From assembly GCF_003385235.1 (NCBI RefSeq), contig NZ_PQIA01000113.1, forward strand, positions 1 to 32,379: a DNA stretch of 32,379 nucleotides, given 5' to 3'. Source of the DNA: Amycolatopsis circi. GTDB lineage: Bacteria > Actinomycetota > Actinomycetes > Mycobacteriales > Pseudonocardiaceae. Made by a program: the position numbers and the translations under genes. Each line of letters begins with the position of its first letter. Position 1 is the first letter of the stretch. Of this stretch, positions 15,190 to 21,861 are shown one piece after another. The notes beneath the pieces were generated by a model, which ran no database searches, had not been told where the DNA came from, and was given only the letters and a program-made list of their open reading frames with translations.

Positions 15190-16389
15190 TCAGCGCAACG
15201 CGGCGACGGCGCGCGCGAGGACGTCGGAAGGGCTCGGCTGCCCGGCGATCTCCGCGCGCACCTCGGCTGCGGCCGAGGAGAACGAATCTTCGTCAAGCAG
15301 TTGCCGCACCAGCTTCCGCACGGTGGAGACGTCCACAGTGGACGGATCATGACTCAGTCCGACGCCCCGCTCGGCCACCCGCTCGGCCGACATCGGATTG
15401 TCCGCGAAACTCGGCAGCACCAACTGCGGCACCCCGTAGAACAACGGCGCGGCAGTAGTCCCGGACCCGCCGTGATGAACGATCGCCGAACACCCGGGCA
15501 GGAACGCCGACAGCGGCAAATACCCCACCGACCGGACGTTCTCCGGAAGCTCGCCCAGTTCGCTCACGTCAGCGGCGCCCGCCGCGAGAACGACCTCGAC
15601 GTCCATCCCGCCGAGCGCGTCGAGCACCACCTTCAAGCTGCTGATCCCCGTCATCGCCGGAACGACAGTGCCCAGCGTGACGGCCACCCGGGGCTGTTCC
15701 GGCTTCCGCAGCACCCACTCCGGCAGCACCGACCCGCCGTTGTAGGGCACGAACTGCATCGGCCACCAGGGCGCGCCGTCGCGTTCGTCGGCATGCTCCT
15801 CGTCCGCGCGCAGGCCGCCCATGCTCGGCGCACGCGGGTCGATCCGGGCGATGACGTTCGGCGGCGCGTCGCCGAGGCCGAGCTTCTCTCGCATCAGCGT
15901 GACAAGCTCGCCGCCCAGGAGGTCGTCGTGCTCGGTGCGCCACGAGCGGTCGCGGGCTGACCACGAGATCCGGTTGCCGACCTCGAGCGCGGGCACGCCG
16001 AGCGCGACCGCGGCGAGCGCGCCGGCGCCGTGGTCGGACGGGTAGACGACCAGGTCCGCGCCGAACGCCTGGCCCGCCTCGATCGTGACCTTGGTCATGG
16101 CGGCGGTGAAGAGCCCGAACGGGCCCTGGTGCTGCCGCGCGATCCGGTACTCCTCGGGCTCGTCCGGATCCGGCGCGGCCCCGCCCTTGACCGAGGCCAG
16201 CAGGTCGGCCCAGATGTCGCGGCCGGGGAAGACGTCGGCGACCGGCAGCCCGGCGCGCGCGGACACCTCGGCGATCTCGGCGGAGGTGGCCAGCAGCACC
16301 TCGTGCCCGGCGGCGCGGGCGGCCCAGACCACCGGGACCAGCGGAAGCGTGAGCCCGTACCCGGGCGCGGACGCGAACAGGATCTTCAC
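15190..16389 (-). CDS. GT1-family glycosyltransferase, macrolide/secondary-metabolite type (orphan)
   Basis: 399 residues, GT-B fold. N-terminus KILFASAPGYGLTLPLVPVVWAARAAGHEVLLATS and C-terminal donor site LPLSAFLPGCSAIVHHGGSGTTAAPLFYGVPQLVLPSFADNPMSAERV are those of the EryCIII/DesVII-like glycosyltransferases that attach deoxysugars to polyketides, or of related drug-inactivating enzymes. No polyketide synthase, deoxysugar genes or DesVIII-type partner is in the window, so the acceptor is unknown. Start GTG 16389 is the only good family-length start, but GAGGAG abuts it with no spacing, so the start is uncertain. Confidence 0.85.
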   Translation of the reverse strand: MKILFASAPGYGLTLPLVPVVWAARAAGHEVLLATSAEIAEVSARAGLPVADVFPGRDIWADLLASVKGGAAPDPDEPEEYRIARQHQGPFGLFTAAMTKVTIEAGQAFGADLVVYPSDHGAGALAAVALGVPALEVGNRISWSARDRSWRTEHDDLLGGELVTLMREKLGLGDAPPNVIARIDPRAPSMGGLRADEEHADERDGAPWWPMQFVPYNGGSVLPEWVLRKPEQPRVAVTLGTVVPAMTGISSLKVVLDALGGMDVEVVLAAGAADVSELGELPENVRSVGYLPLSAFLPGCSAIVHHGGSGTTAAPLFYGVPQLVLPSFADNPMSAERVAERGVGLSHDPSTVDVSTVRKLVRQLLDEDSFSSAAAEVRAEIAGQPSPSDVLARAVAALR

Positions 16390-16515
16390 CTCCTCGAGAC
16401 TGCCAGAATCGTGACGCTCCCCGCATCCCGGTTTCGGTTCGGGCACACCGGTAACGCGCGGGACCGCCGCGCCGACACATCCGCAGATCGACTCTCCCGG
16501 AAAGGTCCGGTCCCC

Positions 16516-17280
16516 ATGCGAAAAGCCCGTATCGCGGCGTTGCTGACCCTGGTCGGCTTCGGCATCGCGATGTCCCCCGCCGTCGCCGCCGACGCTGGTC
16601 AGACCAGCACCTGGTGCACCAAAAAGGAGCAGGTCGCGATCCTCGGCACGTCGGCCGACACCGGTTACGGCACCACGGGCTACCAGTCCGCTACGGACAC
16701 CTACGCGCCGACCACGTACGGCTGGACCACGAAAATCGCCAACGACCTCCACGCGCAGTGGAACACCACGACGAAGAACTACGCGCACAACGGCGCGATG
16801 GCCACCGACTACCTCCCCGGCGGCCGCTGGCCCGACACGACCGGCGCGCTCGCCGACCTCACGCAACGCCAGCCCGACCTGGTCCTCGTCGACCTCGGCG
16901 GCAACGAGCTGATCTCGCAGGCCGACCCGGCGGTGTTCAAGGCGAACCTCGGCAAGGTCATCGACAACATCCGCGCCGCGCGGCCCGGGGTCGACATCCT
17001 GCTCTCGATCTACGCCGAGCTGAAGTGGACGCCCAACCCGTGGGGCGGCCAGACGCAGAAGTACTTCTGGTCGCAGTACGCGACGTCGATCTACCAGACG
17101 GCGGTCGAGAAGGGCACGGCGCTGGTGGACCTGCGGCAGTACATCCCGCCCGCCGGGTCGGCGAACCTGCCCAACCCGAGCCCGTGGCTGGCGGACAACG
17201 TGCACCTGAACGACGCGGGGAACCTCGCCGAGTACGGGATGTGGTGGGGCTGGACGTCGAGCCTGGGAAGCATTTGCTGA
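16516..17280 (+). CDS. Secreted SGNH/GDSL-type hydrolase
   Basis: 254 residues with a Sec signal peptide (RKAR, hydrophobic 7-20, cleavage near AVAA-DA at 24-26). Mature enzyme has SGNH blocks: nucleophile S46 in GTSADTGYG (GTS instead of GDS), oxyanion block GGNE (128-131) and D227-N-V-H230 as catalytic Asp/His. Cysteines C34 and C254 could join both ends. Likely an extracellular esterase, lipase or glycan deacetylase; substrate unknown. ATG 16516 follows GGAAAGG. Its 3' end is duplicated in decayed form downstream. It diverges from the glycosyltransferase across a 126-bp spacer. Confidence 0.83.
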   Translation: MRKARIAALLTLVGFGIAMSPAVAADAGQTSTWCTKKEQVAILGTSADTGYGTTGYQSATDTYAPTTYGWTTKIANDLHAQWNTTTKNYAHNGAMATDYLPGGRWPDTTGALADLTQRQPDLVLVDLGGNELISQADPAVFKANLGKVIDNIRAARPGVDILLSIYAELKWTPNPWGGQTQKYFWSQYATSIYQTAVEKGTALVDLRQYIPPAGSANLPNPSPWLADNVHLNDAGNLAEYGMWWGWTSSLGSIC

Positions 17281-17306
17281 GCGGTTCGGGGGTTGGGCGG
17301 GGCTGA

Positions 17307-17493
17307 CTGACCGGAATTCCCGGCTCGCGGCCACGTCTGTCGAGTGCGGGGACGTGGTGGGTGGTCGTTTAGCCTCTGCTGAGCGATTCGGCGGACTGAC
17401 CGGAATTCCCGGCCCGCGGCCACGTCTGTCGAGCGTGGGGATGTGGTGGGCCGGTCGTTTAGCCTCGGAGGGATTGCTAAGCGTTTCGGCGGG
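17307..17493. repeat. Tandem repeats (about 89 and 98 bp) derived from the SGNH hydrolase 3' end
   Basis: Copy 1 (17307-17395) and copy 2 (17396-about 17493) both start CTGACCGGAATTCCCGGC and share GCGGCCACGTCTGTCGAG and GGTCGTTTAGCCTC. Each also contains a degenerate version of the hydrolase C-terminal coding end: gene 17237-17290 has GGGATGTGGTGGG...GCCT...TTGCTGAGCGGTTCGG, and copy 2 has GGGATGTGGTGGG...GCCT...TTGCTAAGCGTTTCGG. The copies keep no reading frame. Confidence 0.75.
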
Positions 17494-17547
17494 GTCGCCG
17501 CACGGGCCGGGGACGGTCTCGCGCGGCGACCGCTGGCGCGGCTGGGT

Positions 17548-18246
17548 TCAGCGCGGGGCTTGCCGCGTGGCCGGGTCCTCGCAATCTCGGCGGGCTGCAT
17601 CCTCGAGGTTCGACAGCCTTTGTCGACCGGTTCGGCGTCCGATCACCGCTTGTATCGCGGGCACGACCTTGTGCACCCATCGCTGCCGGGATTCTGCCCG
17701 CTCGGCAGCGGTGCCGACGTTCGGGAGGAACACGAATCCGTCCGCGCCGTGTTTCTCGCTCGCCTTGGCCAGTTCCTAGGATCGCACTGACCCCGGCGAG
17801 CACCTCCATTCCGTGCTCGCCGGTGCCGCCGCTGATCGTGCTGCGATGGCGGCTCGGCCGATGAGCGGTGCGGGATTCGCGACCGCTTCGCCGCGCCGAT
17901 CCTGGGCGACAGCGGGAAACCAGCCGTCCGGTGACGGCGAGCGAGCCGGGCCGATCGACACGGTCCAGATCGGCGGCGCCGGGCGGCGGCACATCGGCGT
18001 CGCGACCGAATTCGGCCTCGAAGGTGACCGGATCCTTGCCGCCGCCGATGAGTGCGGGCAGCAACGTGATGCCTTCGGCGAACAGCCGCACCGCTTCGGC
18101 TGGAGCGCGGCGCTCCGCGCCGAATGCCTCGATCTGATCCCCCGGCGCGTCCGCGCGGGCACCGGGCGGACGCGCAGGGTGGTGACGGTGGCGGAACGGG
18201 CTACTGGGCTCCTGTCGCCGCTGCTCACGGCGTTTCCGCAGGTCAA
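17548..18246 (-). pseudogene. Luciferase-like (F420/FMN-dependent) monooxygenase pseudogene, frameshifted and 5'-truncated
   Basis: Family-like segments appear in order but in three frames on the minus strand: GDQIEAFGAERRAPAEAVRLFAEGITLLPALIGG (ends near 18145), PAPPIWTVSIGP in a second frame, GSLAVTGRL back in the first, DGWFPAVAQDRRGEAVANPAPLI in the second, and ELAKASEKHGADGFVFLPNVGTAAER to 17548 in the third. The order (WTVSIGP, SLAVTGRLADGW, C-terminal HGADGF) matches LLM proteins. A 1-base deletion after GGCCCG and an 11-base deletion between CGGCTGG halves explain the two central shifts; a TAG precedes ELAKAS. The N-terminal third is missing or unrecognisable. Confidence 0.6.
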
Positions 18247-18283
18247 TGTGGGTGGCGTAACCTCGGCGCAATCAAAATCCGGG

Positions 18284-18289
18284 TAGCGT
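18284..18289 (+). promoter_or_regulatory. Candidate -10 box of the GntR/UTRA regulator gene (leaderless)
   Basis: TAGCGT, then CGCCGAC (7 nt), then GTG 18297; no SD. Leaderless architecture. Confidence 0.45.
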
Positions 18290-18296
18290 CGCCGAC

Positions 18297-19022
18297 GTGG
18301 TGACTACGCGGCGGAGAGCGGAACGGGCCCGGCAGGTGGCCGACGGCCTGCGGCAGCGGATCGTCGCGGGCGAGGTCGGCGAGCTGCTGCCGGGCGAGCG
18401 GGAACTAGGCGAGTGGTTCGGCGCGTCGCGGAACGTCGTGCGGGAAGCGCTGGCCTTGCTGCGGGACGAAGGGCTCGTCGAACGTCGGCAGGGCGTCGGG
18501 ACGCTCGTGGTGCGGCCGAAGTACGGGCACGGCCTCGACCGGTTGACCGGGCTGGCGGAGGAACTCGCGGGACACGGCGAGATCGTGAATGAGGTGCGCA
18601 CGGCCGAGACGGTCGCCGCACCGCCCGCGGTCGCGGAACGCCTCGGCCTGGCGGCAGGGGAGGAGGTCGTGCATTTGGAGCGCGTCCGGCGGCTGGGCGG
18701 GGCGCCGTTGTCGCTGGACTCGACCTATCTGGTGGCCGAGTTGGGGATTCCGTTGCTGGGGAAGGATTTGGCGCACCGGGATCTGTTCGCGCTGCTGGAG
18801 GAGACGAACGGCATCCGGCTGGGGCGGGCGGAGGTGGAGGTGCACGCGGTGTCCGCCGGTCCGGATACGGCGGCGTTGCTGGAGATTGCGCCGGGGACGG
18901 CGGTTTTCGCCCTGGACCGGTTGACTCGATTGCCGGACGGGCGGCCGGTCGACGCGGAGTGGCTGCACATTCGCGCGGACCGGTTGACGCTGCGGGCGAC
19001 TTTGCAGCGCGGCCTGCGGTGA
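18297..19022 (+). CDS. GntR-family (HutC/UTRA) transcriptional regulator
   Basis: 241 residues. N-terminal winged helix: RARQVADGLRQRIVAGEVGELLPGERELGEWFGASRNVVREALALLRDEGLVERRQGVGTLVV. From about 85 a UTRA-type ligand domain: AERLGLAAGEEVVHLERVRRLGGAPLSLDSTYL and GTAVFALDRLTRLPDGRPVDAEWLHIRADRLTLRATL. HutC-subfamily regulators are repressors lifted by small metabolites. Start GTG 18297 (a second GTG follows directly). Divergent from the monooxygenase pseudogene, whose intact ancestor may have been its target (inference). Confidence 0.92.
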   Translation: MVTTRRRAERARQVADGLRQRIVAGEVGELLPGERELGEWFGASRNVVREALALLRDEGLVERRQGVGTLVVRPKYGHGLDRLTGLAEELAGHGEIVNEVRTAETVAAPPAVAERLGLAAGEEVVHLERVRRLGGAPLSLDSTYLVAELGIPLLGKDLAHRDLFALLEETNGIRLGRAEVEVHAVSAGPDTAALLEIAPGTAVFALDRLTRLPDGRPVDAEWLHIRADRLTLRATLQRGLR

Positions 19023-19033
19023 GGCGACGGGCC

Positions 19034-19077
19034 TCGTGAGTGTTTATGCCGGTTCTAACCGGCACAAACACTCACGA
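19034..19077. terminator. Dispersed palindrome, near-perfect copy (terminator of the GntR gene)
   Basis: 21-nt arms (19034-19054 and 19057-19077) with one mismatch and a 2-nt centre CT. The left arm carries GTGTTTATGCCGGTT, as does the copy at 11407. It lies 12 nt after the regulator stop. No T-run follows. The following 19078-19266 contains no gene I can support. Confidence 0.75.
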
Positions 19078-19266
19078 CCCCCGTGCTGCCCGGCGCTTGA
19101 GGGTGGCGTGGTCGGTACGGGTTCGAGTTGAGGCGCACCAAGAGACGGGAGTGATTCGGTTGGCAAGCCGCGGTTTCAGACGGCGGACTACGCGCGAGCT
19201 GGTACGTCGTGCGGATGACCTCGCAGCGAAGCCCAGACGAGAGAACGACTTCCGGAGGCAGCGGAG

Positions 19267-19992
19267 GTGATCGTCGCGCTCATCGTCACCGGGTTGCTCG
19301 CCGGGATCGGCATCACCGCGGTCGGACCGGGCGGTGTTCTCGCGACCGTCGGACTGTTCGTCTTCACCTCGCTCACCCCGGCACAGGTGGCGGGAACGGC
19401 GATCGTCACGCACGTGGCCACCGGGCTCCTCGGCAGCGCCGCCTTCGTCCATTCCGGACAGTTGCGTGAGCCCGAAACCCGGCGCGTGGCGGGAATTCTT
19501 GCCGCAGCAGCGGTAGTGGGAACGCCGCTGGGAGTGCTGTTGAATTCCTGGGTGTCCACAAAGGCTTTCGGGATCGTGCTCGGCGGCTTCGCGCTCGTCG
19601 TGGCGGTGTTCGTCGGGTTGAAGGGACGGGAACGGGCCGTTGGGATGCCGGTCGCGGGCGCGATCGGGGCCGGGGTCGCGGTCGTGGCGGGACTGGTCGG
19701 GGTCGGCGGGCCGATGCTGGCGGTGCCGTTGCTGGTCGTCGCCGGGATGCCGGTGCTCGGGGCGCTCGCGGCGGCGCAGGTGCAGTCGGTGGTGATAGCC
19801 AGCGTCGGCACGCTCGGTTACGTCCTGCACGGCGCGATCGACTGGCAGCTGGCGGCAATTGTCGGAATCCCCGAGCTGGCGGGCGTGTTGATCGGCTGGC
19901 GGATCGCGCACGCGTTGCCGACCAAGACGCTCAAAGCCGCTCTCATCGCGGTGCTGGTCGGGATCGCGCCGTATCTCGCGTTGCGCGGCTGA
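19267..19992 (+). CDS. TauE/SafE-family (sulfite exporter-like) membrane permease
   Basis: 241 residues, almost entirely hydrophobic, with about seven to eight membrane segments in two related halves. GLLAGIGITAVGPGGVLATVGLFVFTSLTPAQVAGTAIVTHVATGLLGSAAF and GVAVVAGLVGVGGPMLAVPLLVVAGMPVLGALAAAQVQSVVIA are the paired TauE/SafE repeats. Members move small anions such as sulfite or sulfoacetate; substrate here unknown. Start GTG 19267 with GGAGG 9 nt upstream. Convergent with the sialidase operon and sharing its terminator. Confidence 0.9.
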   Translation: MIVALIVTGLLAGIGITAVGPGGVLATVGLFVFTSLTPAQVAGTAIVTHVATGLLGSAAFVHSGQLREPETRRVAGILAAAAVVGTPLGVLLNSWVSTKAFGIVLGGFALVVAVFVGLKGRERAVGMPVAGAIGAGVAVVAGLVGVGGPMLAVPLLVVAGMPVLGALAAAQVQSVVIASVGTLGYVLHGAIDWQLAAIVGIPELAGVLIGWRIAHALPTKTLKAALIAVLVGIAPYLALRG

Positions 19993-20025
19993 AGCCGGGT
20001 GGCCCCCCAGGACCACCCGGCTTCA
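19990..20025. terminator. Bidirectional terminator between TauE/SafE gene and the glycan operon
   Basis: Perfect 13-bp arms TGAAGCCGGGTGG (19990-20002) and CCACCCGGCTTCA (20013-20025) with a 10-nt loop. The left arm begins with the TauE/SafE stop codon and the right arm ends 6 nt before the sialidase stop. Symmetric and GC-rich, it suits both convergent transcripts. Confidence 0.85.
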
Positions 20026-20031
20026 CCAGGA

Positions 20032-21861
20032 CTACCGGTCGAAGGGGAGTTGCATTACCGCACCCGAGACGGGTTTTCCGGCGCGCACGGTCGTCAATTC
20101 CGCAGTGGACAGAGCCCGGCGGTAGAGGCGCGTGTCGTCCAGCGAGCCGGACAAGTGCTGTGCGCCGTCGAGGCGTTCGCCCAGCCACAGCTGGAACGAG
20201 ACGGTCTGGGTGACCGAACCGGGGGAGTCCGGACCGGACGCCGCCATCGCGCCGTCGACCAGAATGCGGAGCTGGCCGTCCGATCGCTGGAGCACCACGT
20301 GGTGCCATTTCTGATCATCGTAGGCCGATTGCGTGGTCACCGACTTGCTTCCGGCGGCGGTGGTCATCATCGCGATCAACCGGTGCGACGCGGGTTCGGC
20401 GCGGAGCCACAACTGCGGCGCGGTCGAGCCCATGCCGCCTAGCCACAGGAGAGGCTGCGGGTCCTTTGAGGAGCCGTAGTTGACCCAGGTGGAGAAGGTG
20501 AAGTCGCCGGAGCCGACCAGTTGCGTCGGCGAGTAAGGGACGCGTACGAAGCCGTTCTTCAACTGCAGCGCCTTGCCGAATTTGCCGGGGACAGTGCTGG
20601 CGTCACCGAGCACGCGAGCGGGCTGTCCACTTGCGACGTCCGGAGTGGACACTCCCGGCGAACGCTTCCAGCCGAGGTAGTTCTCGTCGAAGCGGGCGAA
20701 GCGGATCTCGTCGCGGGCGTCCACTGCGCCGCCCTCGTACATCAGGCCGATCTTCGCGTTCTTGTCCTCCGGACCGCTCAGCTGGACCAGGTCGGAGTAG
20801 CCCGACCAGTCCGTCGTGATCCGGGTGCCCTGGTCGGCGTTTTCCCACGTGCGACCGTCGTCATAGGACGAACGGATGGTCATCCAGCGCCGCCGGTCGG
20901 TGTCGGCGGGGGAGGCGAACAGGATCCGCTTCCCGCCGGGACGGTCGAGGCGCAGCAGGGAGCCCTGCACCATCGGCGTCACGAGATCGGGGATCGTGGT
21001 GAACCGCTGGGAGAACGTCTCGCCGCCGTCGCGGCTCAGCGCGTAGTCGCGGTTGCCGATGTCGGTGCCGCTCTGCTCGCGACCACCGGCGTAGATGGTG
21101 CCGTCCGGCAGTTCGACGACGCTGACTTCCGACGGCTTTTGCGTGAAGGTGCCGCCTACCGGGTGCAGGTAGTTGTCGACAGCGCCGACGTGCCAGGTGG
21201 AGCCGCTGTCGTCGCTGTAGATGAGACCGGCGTAGTTCTCGACGGAATTGGTGCCGTCACTGCGTTCGGCGTTCACCCCGAAGACGAGCCGGCCCGCGTG
21301 CCTGCCGTGCTGGAGTTGGATGCCGTGCACCGGGCCCGAGGCGTACCAGGAGTCCCACGCGGGCAGCTTCGCTTGCGCGCTGATGTCGACCGGCGTGGAC
21401 CAGGTGCGGCCGTCGTCGGTGCTGTACTGCGAGTGCGGCGTGCGCGGGCACGGGACGGCGCAGCCCTTGTCGTCGGTGCGACCCTTGTTGTACGTGGTGA
21501 TCAGGACGATCCGGCCGGTCTTGCTGTCCACAATGGGCACTGGGTTGCCGTGGGTGTCACCGCCGCCGCGGTTCACCACCTGCAGTGGCGACCAGGTGGT
21601 GCCGCCGTCGGTCGAACGCTTCAGCACCAGGTCGATGTCACCGGTGTCGCCGCAGTTGTCCTTGCGGCCCTCGGCGAAGGCCAGCAGCGTGCCGTGCGTG
21701 CTGCGGACGATCGCCGGGATGCGGAAACACGCGTACCCGGTTTCCTGATGCGGGTTGAAGAGCGCTTTCTGATCGAACTGCGGAGCGGCCTGAGCGGTGC
21801 CGACGGGAGCGAGGAAAGCCAGCAGTACGAACGCCAGCACCACGCGAAGGGCGGTTCTCAT
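20032..21861 (-). CDS. Secreted exo-alpha-sialidase (GH33) with C-terminal LamG-like domain
   Basis: 609 residues. Sec signal peptide ending near AQAA-PQF (25-26). Catalytic six-bladed propeller: the arginine-triad motif FRIP at 46-49 and five Asp boxes (STDGGTTWS at 83-91, STDDGRTWS, SDDSGSTWH, SRDGGETFS, SYDDGRTWE). From about 430 to the end a concanavalin/LamG-like domain (GDFTFSTWVNYGS, KWHHVVLQRSDGQLRILVDG, GSLDDTRLYRRALS) probably binds glycans. It releases terminal sialic acid from glycoconjugates outside the cell. Its ATG overlaps the beta-galactosidase stop (ATGA), SD GGAGA, so it is the last gene of the glycan operon. Confidence 0.93.
   Translation of the reverse strand: MRTALRVVLAFVLLAFLAPVGTAQAAPQFDQKALFNPHQETGYACFRIPAIVRSTHGTLLAFAEGRKDNCGDTGDIDLVLKRSTDGGTTWSPLQVVNRGGGDTHGNPVPIVDSKTGRIVLITTYNKGRTDDKGCAVPCPRTPHSQYSTDDGRTWSTPVDISAQAKLPAWDSWYASGPVHGIQLQHGRHAGRLVFGVNAERSDGTNSVENYAGLIYSDDSGSTWHVGAVDNYLHPVGGTFTQKPSEVSVVELPDGTIYAGGREQSGTDIGNRDYALSRDGGETFSQRFTTIPDLVTPMVQGSLLRLDRPGGKRILFASPADTDRRRWMTIRSSYDDGRTWENADQGTRITTDWSGYSDLVQLSGPEDKNAKIGLMYEGGAVDARDEIRFARFDENYLGWKRSPGVSTPDVASGQPARVLGDASTVPGKFGKALQLKNGFVRVPYSPTQLVGSGDFTFSTWVNYGSSKDPQPLLWLGGMGSTAPQLWLRAEPASHRLIAMMTTAAGSKSVTTQSAYDDQKWHHVVLQRSDGQLRILVDGAMAASGPDSPGSVTQTVSFQLWLGERLDGAQHLSGSLDDTRLYRRALSTAELTTVRAGKPVSGAVMQLPFDR

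Noticed and set aside
17281..17790. Plus-strand ORFs in the spacer after the SGNH hydrolase (for example 17443-17790)
   Set aside because: Lie in repeats and opposite the monooxygenase relic; no family character or SD.
19040..19270. 76-codon plus-strand ORF before the TauE/SafE gene
   Set aside because: Starts inside the palindromic repeat and is Arg-rich; no SD and no domain.
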